Below, in pieces: positions 50,357 through 58,948 of a stretch of 64,000 nucleotides of DNA. The notes below the pieces were generated by a model that worked only from the letters and a program-made list of their open reading frames with translations, was not told the DNA's origin and made no database searches. Position 1 is the stretch's first letter. Each line of letters opens with the position of its first letter. Both the position numbers and the translations under genes were made by a program. The stretch comes from Alcanivorax sp. GTDB taxonomy: Bacteria; Pseudomonadota; Gammaproteobacteria; Pseudomonadales; Alcanivoracaceae. The stretch lies in NCBI RefSeq assembly GCF_002726155.1, contig NZ_PBSH01000008.1, positions 48,988 to 112,987 on the forward strand, written 5' to 3'.

Positions 50357-51910
50357 ATGGATATAGAAAATAATTTAGTTGAAATATTTCGAAGCCGATC
50401 AGCAGGGCCTTTTCTTTTTTTAGGGTCTGGATTTTCTAGGAGATATTTGAGGCTGGAGGACTGGAAGGGGCTGCTTAGCAAGTTTTGCGTGACAGGGAAG
50501 CCATTCGAATATTATCTGTCCTCCGCGAATGGGAATTATCCAAAAGTAGCCGCTCTATTAGCAAAAGACTTCAATGAACATTGGTGGGCTGCGCCAGAAT
50601 ATGAGAAAAGTGTGGAGCGCTTTAAATCAAAAATTAAAGATGAGACATCTGCGCTTCGCATAGAGATTTGTAACTACTTGGCTACTCTAGATCAGTCTAA
50701 AGCAAAAGAGTCTGATTATTCTGAAGAGGTTAAATTGCTAGCCAACTTGAATGTCGATGGCGTTATTACAACCAATTGGGATATGTTTATTGAGCAACTT
50801 TTCCCGGAGTATAAAACGTATATCGGACAAGAAGAATTATTGTTTTCAAATCCTCAGGAAATAGGTGAGATATACAAGATTCACGGGTGTTCAACTAACT
50901 CAGATTCATTGGTTCTTACTGATTCTGATTATAATTCTTTTGACCAAAAGAACACCTACTTGGCAGCAAAATTAATAACTTTGTTTGTTGAGCATCCCGT
51001 TGTATTTATTGGGTATTCAATCTCGGATGAAAATATTAGCAGTTTGTTAAAGGCAATATCTGGCTGCATTGGGAAAGATAATATTGAGCAGCTGAGAAAA
51101 AACCTGATTTTCGTCCAGCGGTTGTCCGCAGGAGAAGAGCCAAACATATCGGACACTTATTTAACTATTGATGGAATACAGATACCATTAGTGTTAGTTA
51201 AAACTAACGACTTCCTTCCAGTTTATAAAGCAATTCATTCCACCAAAAGGAAAATTCCTGCCAGAGTGTTGCGTTATTGCAAAGAGCAGCTATACGAACT
51301 GGTGCAATCTTCAGAACCAGAGAAGAAAATTTGCGTTGTTGACATAGATGAAATTGAAACAAAAGATGATGTAGAGTTTTTAGTCGGTGTTGGGGTTGCT
51401 CAACAAGATTTTGTAGGGCCGTCACCAATCGGCTATGCGAGCGTTAGTAAAAATGAATTGTTTGAAGATTTGCTGCATGAAAATAAAGGCTACGATTGTG
51501 AGCAAATTTTAAAGCATGTTGCTCCCAAAGCATGTAAGTCAACACCTAATATTCCGGTGTTTATGTACCTAAATAAGTTGGGTATTGCTAGTGAGGAAGC
51601 GTATAGGGAAAGCGGTTATCAGATAGATAAGGTTGTATTTCGCGATGTCAAAAAGTTGAGGATGGATACATACAAAAAACCTTATTTTAGAAACTATCGC
51701 CACATGAATATGGATCAAATTATTGAAGCTTGCACTCCCGAAAATGCCGCTGCTTACATTCCATTTCTAAGCGCAGAAAAAATTGATACTGAAACCCTTC
51801 GTCAGTTTTTAATTGATAACGAAGAAAAGTTTGATTATGGAGTATCAAACTATGCAAGTAGTTTTAGAAAGCTTGCTGCACTTTATGATAGATTGAAGTG
51901 GGGATGGTGA
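50357..51910 (+). CDS. SIR2-family defence protein
   Basis: A 517-residue protein with an N-terminal SIR2-like domain (about residues 15-290): GSGFS (23-27) for NAD, TTNWD (138-142), KIHGC with the catalytic-type His (174-178), and FIGYSISDEN (217-226). SIR2-like domains of this kind in defence proteins (for example ThsA of Thoeris or the DSR proteins) deplete NAD during phage infection. The C-terminal part (about 300-517) is unrecognised and mostly helical; it may sense phage. The gene is strongly AT-rich (about 38 percent G+C by eye), a sign of transfer. The leader before it holds a large hairpin. Confidence 0.85.
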   Translation: MDIENNLVEIFRSRSAGPFLFLGSGFSRRYLRLEDWKGLLSKFCVTGKPFEYYLSSANGNYPKVAALLAKDFNEHWWAAPEYEKSVERFKSKIKDETSALRIEICNYLATLDQSKAKESDYSEEVKLLANLNVDGVITTNWDMFIEQLFPEYKTYIGQEELLFSNPQEIGEIYKIHGCSTNSDSLVLTDSDYNSFDQKNTYLAAKLITLFVEHPVVFIGYSISDENISSLLKAISGCIGKDNIEQLRKNLIFVQRLSAGEEPNISDTYLTIDGIQIPLVLVKTNDFLPVYKAIHSTKRKIPARVLRYCKEQLYELVQSSEPEKKICVVDIDEIETKDDVEFLVGVGVAQQDFVGPSPIGYASVSKNELFEDLLHENKGYDCEQILKHVAPKACKSTPNIPVFMYLNKLGIASEEAYRESGYQIDKVVFRDVKKLRMDTYKKPYFRNYRHMNMDQIIEACTPENAAAYIPFLSAEKIDTETLRQFLIDNEEKFDYGVSNYASSFRKLAALYDRLKWGW

Positions 51911-51911
51911 C

Positions 51912-51964
51912 GCTTAACAAGTCAAGGAGCAGGGCACGGGGTCAGGCCTCACATTTCACTGACC
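51912..51964 (+). other. Truncated attC and GGGGTCAG element at the right edge
   Basis: A perfect R'' box GCTTAAC (51912-51918) with AAGTCAAGG after it begins an attC, but the right half with a GTTRRRY core is missing. Instead a hairpin GGTCAG / CTGACC (51940-51964) follows, related to the GGGGTCAGG element at 50234. The array was probably cut here. Confidence 0.6.
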
Positions 51965-52044
51965 TCCATGGCATTCTGGCATGATCCCATGTTGTTATTG
52001 GCCTCAGCGCCTCCCTGCCCCCTCTCTGCCGAGAACGATCCCTG

Positions 52045-53031
52045 TCAGCGAAACCCGAACCCCTGCACAAACGCCAGTAGTCGTTGTTCCAGCCAATAGC
52101 GCTGGCTTTTGTCTCCCACAAAGCCCACATGGCCACCGTAATCACTCACTTCCAGCGTGACGGCAGGCCCCAGTTCTTCCTGGCGCGGCAGGGTTGCCGG
52201 TGTCATGAAAGGATCGTCGCGGTTCTGCAACATCAGGGTCGGAGTGCGGATCTGTAGCAGCTTGGGGCCGGCGGAGCATTGTGCGTAATAGTGGTAGGCG
52301 CTACGGAAACCGTACAGCGGCGCGATGATCTGGTCATCGTAACGCCAGAATGAGCGGATGCCGCTCATGTTCAGGCGATGCAGGCGTTTGGCTTCCGGGG
52401 GGTTCACCTTGTCCAGGTGGGTTTTCTGAACGGCGAAATTGGCCAGCAAATTTTTCAGCAGGTGCTGGCGGTACAGTTTCGACAGCCCCTGATCCAGCCG
52501 GTTGGCGCAGATATCCAGCCGCAAGGGGGAGCAGACCGTGGCCACAGCACTCAGGTCGCCATTGTCCCGGTGGGCGAGCCAGTTCAGCAGGCGGCTGCCG
52601 CCGAGTGAAACGCCAATGGCGATACGATGGCCGGTGGGGTTTTCATGGAAGACATGTTTGATCACCGCATCCACATCGTCCACTTCCCCGGCGTGGTAGC
52701 ACAGGGCGGTGTCGTTGGGTTTTTTGGCGCCGCGACTGTTGATCGCCACGGAACGAATGCCCGCCTCGGCCAGCACCTTCTGCATGCCGCGCATGTAATG
52801 GGAATCGCTGCAGCCGGACAGCCCATGCAGTAACAGCACGGTGAGTTGCCCCGGGCGACTTTCCGGCCCGGCCCAGTCCAGCAGCAAATAGTCACCGTCT
52901 TTCAGGTTCAGCCGCTCGCTGCGCCGTGTCACCTCCGGCAAGCTGCGGCCCATGGGCCCCCACAGGGTTTGCAGGTGCGGGTTGCGTAACCATAGTGGTG
53001 GTCGAAATGCCGACCGTACGATCTCGCCCAT
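52045..53031 (-). CDS. YheT-family alpha/beta hydrolase
   Basis: A 328-residue alpha/beta hydrolase: NPHLQTLWGPMGR near the N-terminus, LLLHGLSGCSDSHYMRGM (oxyanion-hole region), nucleophile elbow IGVSLGGSRLLNWLA with Ser, and DYGGHVGFVGD with the catalytic His. The pattern, including HLQT and GGHVGF, is that of E. coli YheT and eukaryotic ABHD1/3-like lipases. ATG 53031 is used; a longer frame upstream overlaps the rsmE gene and is not plausible. It is divergent from rsmE with 105 bases between. Confidence 0.88.
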   Translation of the reverse strand: MGEIVRSAFRPPLWLRNPHLQTLWGPMGRSLPEVTRRSERLNLKDGDYLLLDWAGPESRPGQLTVLLLHGLSGCSDSHYMRGMQKVLAEAGIRSVAINSRGAKKPNDTALCYHAGEVDDVDAVIKHVFHENPTGHRIAIGVSLGGSRLLNWLAHRDNGDLSAVATVCSPLRLDICANRLDQGLSKLYRQHLLKNLLANFAVQKTHLDKVNPPEAKRLHRLNMSGIRSFWRYDDQIIAPLYGFRSAYHYYAQCSAGPKLLQIRTPTLMLQNRDDPFMTPATLPRQEELGPAVTLEVSDYGGHVGFVGDKSQRYWLEQRLLAFVQGFGFR

Positions 53032-53136
53032 AGGCAGGGTCTCATCCAGTGGGAAGGAAAAATCACGCCTGACGCGTGGCGCACGTATGGTAGCCTTTTG
53101 TTTTTCTCGCTGGCAGCTATTCATGACGGAGATTCC

Positions 53137-53856
53137 ATGCCGCGCCGTTTTTTTGATGATCAGGATTTTCTTTCCGGGCAAGCCGTAGAGCTGGGTGCCA
53201 GCGCCAGCCACCATATTGGCAAGGTGTTGCGCATGGCGGTGGGCGATAAGTTGGTAGTGTTCAACGGTCGTGGCGGTGAATGGTTGGCGAGTATCTCTGC
53301 CATCAGCAAGAAAGCCGTCACCATCGAACCGCAGGCGTTTACTGATGAAGACCGCGCTGCCCCGCTGGCGGTAACCGTGGCGCTGCCGATGATCAAGGGC
53401 GAGCGCATGGATTATGCGATCCAGAAAGCCACCGAGCTGGGTGCCGGTGAGTTGGTCATTCTGGATACCGAACGCTGCGAAGTGCGCCTCAAAGGTGAGC
53501 GCCAGGACAAGAAGCTGGCCCATTGGCAGCAGGTGGCGATCAGTGCGTGTGAGCAGTGCGGGATGAACCGGGTGCCTGCCGTGCGTGGCGTGTTGAGTCT
53601 GCGTGACTGGCTGGCGTCGGACCTTCCCGCCCTGAAGTTGATTGCCCACCCAGGTGAAAAGCCCTTCTCTCCGGCTGCCTTGCAGACGCAATCCGAACTG
53701 GCATTGCTGACGGGTCCGGAAGGCGGGTTTTCCGATGACGAGTTGCAGCGCGCGGCGGAGGCCGGCTTTACCCCTTTCGCCCTGGGCAACCGGGTATTAC
53801 GGGCGGAAACCGCGCCGGTGGCGCTACTGGCGGCGCTGTGGGCGTGGTGGGGATAA
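53137..53856 (+). CDS. rsmE: 16S rRNA m3U1498 methyltransferase RsmE
   Basis: A 239-residue SPOUT methyltransferase that methylates N3 of U1498 in 16S rRNA with S-adenosylmethionine. The N-terminal PUA-like domain (MPRRFFDDQDF, HHIGKVLRMAVGDKLVVFNG) is followed by the SPOUT knot with LLTGPEGGFSDDEL and LGNRVLRAETAPVALLA. ATG 53137 has a GGAGA site and gives the usual N-terminus. The next gene starts on its stop codon (TAATG). Confidence 0.96.
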   Translation: MPRRFFDDQDFLSGQAVELGASASHHIGKVLRMAVGDKLVVFNGRGGEWLASISAISKKAVTIEPQAFTDEDRAAPLAVTVALPMIKGERMDYAIQKATELGAGELVILDTERCEVRLKGERQDKKLAHWQQVAISACEQCGMNRVPAVRGVLSLRDWLASDLPALKLIAHPGEKPFSPAALQTQSELALLTGPEGGFSDDELQRAAEAGFTPFALGNRVLRAETAPVALLAALWAWWG

Positions 53857-54512
53857 TGACATTGCAGCAAGGAAAACTGATTCAGTGGGATGATGCCAAG
53901 GGTTATGGTTTTATTGCCCCTTGTGATGGTGGTGACAGGGTATTTGTTCATATCAGCGCTTTTGTAGCTAGGCGAGCCAGGCCCTCAATAGGGGACAAGG
54001 TCCGATACCGCACCAGGAGAGACAGAAATAAGGGGCTACGAGCTGAAGAAGTGCTTGGTCCTCGGCAATGCCAAGACAGAATCCCGGTAGGGGTGTTGGT
54101 TGCAATGGTTGCGGCGGCTGTGTTCTTGGGCGGGGTTCTATGGTTGAGTCGGGATTATGTGTTTTCGCCTTTTTTGGTAGCGGCATTGGTGGCGCTCAGT
54201 ATTATCACGCTGTTGTTCTATGGCTGGGATAAACGGGCAGCAGTAAAATCGAAACCGCGGACGCGGGAGGACACCCTTCATCTACTGGCGCTGGCGGGAG
54301 GTTGGCCGGGGGCGTTGATCGCCCGACCATTGTTTCGCCACAAGACGCGAAAACAGCCGTTCACGGGCATATTTTGGGCCACAGTTATTTGCAATGCCGC
54401 AGCGGTATTGTTTTTCTTGATGGGGGAGCAAGCCGCTCCGTTTCGTGAATGGCTGGATATTGAAGCCATGCAGTGGCGGATTCTTATGCAGCCATTTATC
54501 CCTCTTCGTTGA
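53856..54512 (+). CDS. Cold-shock domain / DUF1294 membrane protein
   Basis: A 218-residue fusion: an N-terminal cold-shock domain (residues 1-70; GKLIQWDDAKGYGFIAP with the RNP1-like motif and DRVFVHISAF with RNP2), then three to four membrane helices of the DUF1294 family (GWDKRAAVKSKPRTREDTLHLLALAGGWPGALIARPLFRHKTRKQPF). Such fusions occur in many proteobacteria; the function is unknown. Its start overlaps the rsmE stop by one base, so it is translated from the same mRNA. Confidence 0.88.
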   Translation: MTLQQGKLIQWDDAKGYGFIAPCDGGDRVFVHISAFVARRARPSIGDKVRYRTRRDRNKGLRAEEVLGPRQCQDRIPVGVLVAMVAAAVFLGGVLWLSRDYVFSPFLVAALVALSIITLLFYGWDKRAAVKSKPRTREDTLHLLALAGGWPGALIARPLFRHKTRKQPFTGIFWATVICNAAAVLFFLMGEQAAPFREWLDIEAMQWRILMQPFIPLR

Positions 54513-54661
54513 TGCCGTTTATGGCCATCGGTATTAGTGACAGTGGAAGACTTGTTTTTGCCTATTGTTAGTGCAGCAGACGTAGCAGGAAGAGCGCCAA
54601 TGCCGTTAGCCAGTCCGATTGTTGCCCCGCTGGTCCTTACCTTTAATACGTTCTCTGTGGA

Positions 54662-55519
54662 ATGTTAATGATTGTGACTCGTAACCTGTGGTTAACAGCA
54701 TTGGCCATGGTGGCCTTTGCGGCCAATTCGGTGCTGTGCCGTCTTGCCTTGCGCGAAGGTGCAATAGATGCCGCCAGCTTTACGGCGGTGCGGCTGGTGT
54801 CCGGCGCAGTGGCACTGGGATTGATCCTGTTGCTGCGCGATCGCAGTGTGAAAGCCATGGCTACGCAGGGAAATCAGGGGTCGGCGTTGGCGTTGTTTGT
54901 CTACGCTGCCGGGTTCTCGCTGGCCTACGTTGAGCTTGCCACGGGTACCGGCGCCTTGCTGCTGTTTGGCGCAGTGCAGGCCACCATGATTGGTATCGGT
55001 TTGTATCGTGGCGAGCGGTTGGCGCCGCTGCAGTGGTTGGGGCTGACGTTGGCGTTGACGGGTCTGGTCGCGCTGATGTTGCCCGGGGCCACGGCACCGC
55101 CGCTGGCAGCCGCCGCCTTGATGTTGGTGGCAGGGGCTGCCTGGGGAGTGTATTCCCTGCGCGGCAAGGGCGCGGCTGATGCCACGGCGGTAACGGCCGG
55201 AAATTTCTTGCGGGCGTTGATCTGGCTACTGCCACTGGGGCTATTTGCGTGGCCGGCACAATGGCCTCAGGGGAGCGGGCTGGTTTATGCGGTATTGTCC
55301 GGTGCTCTGGCGTCGGGCGCCGGTTATGCCATCTGGTACCTGGCGCTGCGCGGGCTGGCCAGTTCCACGGCGGCCACGGTGCAGTTGAGTGTGCCGGTGC
55401 TGGCGGCCCTGGCCGGGGTAGTATGGCTGGACGAGGCCTTCACCCTGCGTTTGCTTCTGGCATCGGCGGCGATTCTGGGCGGCATTGCGTTAGTGATTCG
55501 GCGCGGCGTGTCCCGCTGA
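54662..55519 (+). CDS. EamA/DMT-family transporter
   Basis: A 285-residue protein with about ten membrane helices in two EamA repeats (residues about 5-140 and 145-280). Typical blocks: FAANSVLCRLALREGAIDAASFTAVRLV, SLAYVELATGTGALLLFGAVQATMI, GYAIWYLALRGLASSTAATVQLSVPVLAALAGVVWLDEAF. These are exporters of amino acids, metabolites or drugs; the substrate is unknown. A second ATG at 54668 is equally possible as the start. The next gene begins 22 bases downstream. Confidence 0.88.
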   Translation: MLMIVTRNLWLTALAMVAFAANSVLCRLALREGAIDAASFTAVRLVSGAVALGLILLLRDRSVKAMATQGNQGSALALFVYAAGFSLAYVELATGTGALLLFGAVQATMIGIGLYRGERLAPLQWLGLTLALTGLVALMLPGATAPPLAAAALMLVAGAAWGVYSLRGKGAADATAVTAGNFLRALIWLLPLGLFAWPAQWPQGSGLVYAVLSGALASGAGYAIWYLALRGLASSTAATVQLSVPVLAALAGVVWLDEAFTLRLLLASAAILGGIALVIRRGVSR

Positions 55520-55541
55520 GCGGCATGGTCGAGAGGGATTG

Positions 55542-55877
55542 ATGGCATTCGATGGTGAGCTGGCCCAGCGCGTACGGGAACAATGGCTGCAGGTGGCCGG
55601 CACGTTGCCAGATGAGAAACGCATGTTCGGCGGCTTGTGCTTCATGCTCGCCGGAAACATGTGTTGCGGCATTCTTGGCGAGCGGTTGTTGGTCCGGGTT
55701 GGGCCTCAGGCCTATGGTGCTTTGTTGATGGAGCCGGGGGCCAGCGAAATGGATTTCACCGGTCGGCCCATGAAGGGCATGATCATGGTGGATGATGCCG
55801 TGCTGTCGGACGATGAGGTGCTGCAACGCTGGCTTTGCGCGTGCTTTGAATTCGTGCGTCTTCTTCCCGCCAAATAG
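55542..55877 (+). CDS. TfoX N-terminal domain protein
   Basis: A 111-residue protein comprising only the TfoX/Sxy N-terminal domain: KRMFGGLCFMLAGNMCCGILGERLLVRVGP and MDFTGRPMKGMIMV. The TfoX C-terminal helix-hairpin region that is part of full-length competence regulators is absent, as in many stand-alone homologues of unknown function. The gene lies between the EamA and DJ-1 genes with short gaps, so it is likely co-transcribed. Confidence 0.85.
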   Translation: MAFDGELAQRVREQWLQVAGTLPDEKRMFGGLCFMLAGNMCCGILGERLLVRVGPQAYGALLMEPGASEMDFTGRPMKGMIMVDDAVLSDDEVLQRWLCACFEFVRLLPAK

Positions 55878-55892
55878 TGGACAGGTACCGTC

Positions 55893-56483
55893 ATGCTGCA
55901 AATCGGAATTGTAATCTACGATGAGGCCGAGGTGCTGGACTTTGCTGGTCCCTATGAGGTGTTTGCCACCGCAGCCCGGTTGTGTGACGCCCCACCCTGG
56001 CGTGTCTCGTTAATCAGCGAGAAAACGCCGGTGATGGCTCGGGGTGGTTTCCCTGTGCAAAGTCACTTCACCCTGCAGGACCACCCGTCCCTGGATGTGC
56101 TGTTGGTCAGCGGTGGGGTACATAGCGAAGCCATGAACAGTGCTGCCCTGCTCGGCGCTATTCGTCGGGCGGGGGAACAGGCTCGCTGGGTGACGTCGGT
56201 CTGTACGGGCGCATTTCTGCTGGCCAAAGCCGGGCTGCTGACCGATGAAAAAGTGACAACCCATTGGGAAGATATTGCTGAACTGCGCGCGTGTTTTCCT
56301 GATTTGGACGTTCAGAGCGAAGTGCGCTGGATTGAAGATGGCAACCGACTAACTTCCGCTGGTATTTCTGCGGGTATCGATATGAGCCTGCATTTGGTGG
56401 AACGGTTGCACAGCCGCGAACTGGCCGAGCGCACCGCCCGGCAAATGGATTATGCCTGGCAGGTATCGCCCTCTGGCCACTGA
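55893..56483 (+). CDS. DJ-1/PfpI family protein
   Basis: A 196-residue class I glutamine-amidotransferase-like protein: IYDEAEVLDFAGPYEVF, the nucleophile elbow VTSVCTGAFLLAKAGLL with Cys, TTHWEDI with His, and TSAGISAGIDMSLHLVE. This is the ThiJ/isonitrile-hydratase-like subgroup. It lacks the AraC-type DNA-binding domain often fused to it. It begins 16 bases after the TfoX-N gene. Confidence 0.88.
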   Translation: MLQIGIVIYDEAEVLDFAGPYEVFATAARLCDAPPWRVSLISEKTPVMARGGFPVQSHFTLQDHPSLDVLLVSGGVHSEAMNSAALLGAIRRAGEQARWVTSVCTGAFLLAKAGLLTDEKVTTHWEDIAELRACFPDLDVQSEVRWIEDGNRLTSAGISAGIDMSLHLVERLHSRELAERTARQMDYAWQVSPSGH

Positions 56484-56544
56484 CATTCACTATATCACCG
56501 ACGTGAAATAAGCAGGGTTTCTTGCAAGAAAAATTAATTCTGTA

Positions 56545-56967
56545 TTACTTTTTCTTCTTTTTTTTGTCTTTTTTCGATTTGGATTTTTTGACTTTCTTGC
56601 TGTCTTTTTTCTTTCCTTTCATTTCCGTTTTTTTGTTCTTTTTCTTTTCTGTATTCTTGCTTCCCTTGTCCGATTTTTCTTTTTTGCCGGATTTTTTCTT
56701 GGGCTCTTTTTCTTTGGTTTTTTGGGTGCTGGTTGCGCTGTTTTTTGTCGTTGTCAGTGTTGTGAAAACATCCAGGCCTACCAGCCGGAAGCGACGCAGG
56801 CAGTAACGTACCTGGCCAATGCTGAGGCCGGAATCGGCAGCGGCTTGCTGCTGTGTTGCCCCGCTGTTGATAGCCAGCAGCGCTTTGGCGCGCGGGCCGT
56901 TGGGGGCGGGGTTGTGCTCGTGAGATTGACAGGCTTTTTTCTGTGTCGCGGTAAGCAAGGTGGTCAT
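56545..56967 (-). CDS. Helix-turn-helix protein with polylysine tail
   Basis: A 140-residue protein. Residues about 25-68 contain a helix-turn-helix (KALLAINSGATQQQAAADSGLSIGQVRYCLRRFR) like those of transposase or MerR-like DNA-binding regions. The last 60 residues are almost only Lys with Ser, Glu, Thr and Asp (for example KKKNKKTEMKGKKK), close to histone H1-like tails and AlgP-like proteins. It would bind DNA or RNA without sequence specificity through its tail. On the plus strand it appears as a long pyrimidine tract. It has no conserved neighbour; expression as a real protein is likely but not certain. Confidence 0.65.
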   Translation of the reverse strand: MTTLLTATQKKACQSHEHNPAPNGPRAKALLAINSGATQQQAAADSGLSIGQVRYCLRRFRLVGLDVFTTLTTTKNSATSTQKTKEKEPKKKSGKKEKSDKGSKNTEKKKNKKTEMKGKKKDSKKVKKSKSKKDKKKKKK

Positions 56968-57081
56968 CAAGTCATCCCCGTATGGTGAGTTCGGCGTTAT
57001 GCCAAACCCAAACCATAAGGGAGAGTCGGGAGGGAATGCAAAAAGGAATTTTTTCTGTCAAAAAAGTGAAATAAAAAACAA

Positions 57082-57624
57082 TCAGGACTGCTGCTTTTCC
57101 ATCATGTCGGCTTGCAGAATTTCGATCCAGTAACCATCCGGGTCCTTGATAAAGGCGAGGCCTTTCATTTTTCCGTCATCAGGGCGTTTGATGAAGTCCA
57201 CGCCGAGTTTTTCGAAGCGCTCCGCCGCTGCGTAAACGTCGGGAACGGTAATGCCGATATGACCAAAGCCCTGGGGCTCGGCATTGCCATCGTGGTAGGA
57301 AAAGTCTGCGTCATCTTCAGTGCCCCAGTTGTGGGTCAGCTCAAGCATGGCTTCGCGGCCAAAGGTGTAAGTCAGCCGCTTGGCGGCATCTGCAGGCACA
57401 TCGCCGGCGTCTTCTTCACTCAGGTAGCCAAGGAAGTAGAGACTGAATTGCATCTCCGGAAAGTCCAGCTTGCGAACCAACCGCATGCCGAGCACGCGAG
57501 TATAAAAGTCCAGGCTGGATTTTGGGTCTTTGATGCGCAGCATGGTCTGGTTGAACAGGTATTCGTGGGTAACTTCATCGGGGTGTTCGAACAGGCCTTC
57601 GGCTTTTTCAAAGTGGCGAGACAT
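57082..57624 (-). CDS. gloA: Lactoylglutathione lyase (glyoxalase I)
   Basis: A 180-residue glyoxalase [45 protein letters not shown] with the first metal ligand region, [36 protein letters not shown] and [16 protein letters not shown]. It isomerises the methylglyoxal-glutathione hemithioacetal to S-lactoylglutathione. The length and the extra NWGTE loop suggest the longer zinc type found in pseudomonads rather than the short nickel type of E. coli. Monocistronic; a REP-pair element lies about 100 bases upstream. Confidence 0.94.
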   Translation of the reverse strand: MSRHFEKAEGLFEHPDEVTHEYLFNQTMLRIKDPKSSLDFYTRVLGMRLVRKLDFPEMQFSLYFLGYLSEEDAGDVPADAAKRLTYTFGREAMLELTHNWGTEDDADFSYHDGNAEPQGFGHIGITVPDVYAAAERFEKLGVDFIKRPDDGKMKGLAFIKDPDGYWIEILQADMMEKQQS

Positions 57625-57723
57625 GGGGGCTCCTAATCAGTGTGGCACAGGGATTTAAAGAATGTCGGGATGGTAGGGAGGGAATGCAAGCCTTGACGGA
57701 AAGAAGATATCTACAAAGCCGCT

Positions 57724-57879
57724 GTAGGAGCATCGCTTGAGGTGCGAACCGCGTGCCAACGCGGAATCGACGAAAGGCGATCAGGCGCTTCAGCGCTCGA
57801 CAGATATAGAAATTTTCGGTGGGCTTTCTGCCTTTGTCGCCTCGCTGTGATCGGTTCGCACCTCAAGCGGTGCTCCTAC
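57724..57879. repeat. Third REP pair (BIME-like)
   Basis: Inverted units GTAGGAGCATCGCTTGAGGTGCGAACCGCG (split: unit one at 57724-57753) and the complement at 57852-57879, about 156 bases overall. It has the same design as 24232-24391 (GAACCGCG..CGCGGAATCG after the left unit, CTCGCT..CGGTTCGCACCTC before the right unit) but a changed palindrome centre, so it is probably an older or different product of the same REP/RAYT system. It lies 34 kb from the RAYT gene. Confidence 0.86.
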
Positions 57880-57922
57880 AGAGAGGGCGGAGCTTGCCTG
57901 GGCAAGCTCCTTAAGGTGGGGA

Positions 57923-58882
57923 TCAGGCCGGGGTTTTTTCCACGGTCTTGAGGACTTTTTGCAGGCTGGCGACGGTGCCACCGATATCGCTGAGGCCTTG
58001 GGGCAGCAGCATGGTGGTGGATTCCTTGGCCACTTTTTCGAAGGCGGTAACGTATTGCTCTGCGATGCGCAGGCTGACCGCTTCCTGGCCGCCGTCCTCT
58101 TTCACGGCTGCAGCAACCTGGCGCAGACCTTCGCCGGTGGCGGTGGCGATCAGCTCGATTTGCTGCGCGCGCCCTTCCGCTTCGTTGATCTGCTTCATTT
58201 TTTCACCTTCAGAGATGTTGATCATCTCCTGCTTTTCACCTTCGGAGCGGTTGATCGCCGCCTGGCGGTCACCCTCGGAACGGTTAATGGCGGCCTGGCG
58301 CTCACCTTCGGATTCGGCCACAACCGCGCGACGTTCCCGCTCGGCGCGGACCTGTTTCTCCATGGCGTCCTTGATGGACACGGGCAGATTGATGTCGGCC
58401 ACTTCGTAACGCAGGACCTTCACGCCCCAGGGCTGGGCCGCTTCGTCTACGGCACGAACCACTTCCATATTGATTTCGCCACGCTCTTCGAAGGTTTTGT
58501 CCAGATCGATTTTACCGATCACCGAACGCAGTGTGGTCTGGGCCAGTTGCTGGGCGGCCATGACATAGTCATCCACGCCGTAACTGGCCGCTTTGGGATC
58601 GACCACTTGCAGGTACATGACGCCATCGATGGAGACTTCGATATTGTCCTTGGTGATACAGCTTTGGCGCGGTACGTCGCGAACAATTTCTTTCTGGGAG
58701 TGTTTGTAGGCGACACGGTCGATAAAGGGCATCAAAAAATGCAGGCCTGCGTCCAAAGACGTCTGGTATTTGCCCAACCGTTCAACCACATACACCTGCC
58801 GCTGGGGCACGATGCGAATCACCATAAAGAGAAGAACGACAACGCCGAGGGCGAGAAGTCCGGAAATAATCAAACCAGCCAT
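57923..58882 (-). CDS. qmcA: SPFH/stomatin family protein QmcA
   Basis: A 319-residue membrane scaffold protein: N-terminal membrane helix (residues 3-23), SPFH domain (about 24-190; VPQRQVYVVERLGKYQTSLDAGLHFLMPFIDRVAYKHSQKE), then a coiled coil with a tandem ten-residue repeat RQAAINRSEG / KQEMINISEG / KMKQINEAEG. These repeats are shared by paraslipin/QmcA proteins. With the NfeD gene upstream (same strand) it forms the usual stomatin-NfeD pair; the pair acts in membrane microdomains and quality control. No protease domain is present. Confidence 0.92.
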   Translation of the reverse strand: MAGLIISGLLALGVVVLLFMVIRIVPQRQVYVVERLGKYQTSLDAGLHFLMPFIDRVAYKHSQKEIVRDVPRQSCITKDNIEVSIDGVMYLQVVDPKAASYGVDDYVMAAQQLAQTTLRSVIGKIDLDKTFEERGEINMEVVRAVDEAAQPWGVKVLRYEVADINLPVSIKDAMEKQVRAERERRAVVAESEGERQAAINRSEGDRQAAINRSEGEKQEMINISEGEKMKQINEAEGRAQQIELIATATGEGLRQVAAAVKEDGGQEAVSLRIAEQYVTAFEKVAKESTTMLLPQGLSDIGGTVASLQKVLKTVEKTPA

Positions 58883-58948
58883 GGATACAGTTCCTTGTTG
58901 TTACGTGAGAAAAATGTGCGAGAAGGTGCTTTATGAACGACGGATGAT

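Larger units (their letters stand above)
47901..51964 (+). mobile_element. Integrase-less gene-cassette array (CALIN) with defence genes
   Basis: Four same-strand genes (47915, 48726, 49603, 50357) are each followed by an attC-type site, in the order gene - attC. Three sites have an R' core (GTTAGCC, GTTATGC, GTTATGT) and stem-forming arms, the fourth is truncated. The block is AT-rich compared with its surroundings, and its gene starts follow the cassette boundary by 9 to about 160 bases. No intI gene is in the window. Three products are of abortive-infection or antiphage families (HEPN, Abi_C, SIR2). Expression would need a promoter in the left flank or inside cassettes. Confidence 0.82.

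Noticed and set aside
53032..53691. In-frame upstream extension of the YheT hydrolase
   Set aside because: It is antisense to rsmE and would not match the length of the hydrolase family.
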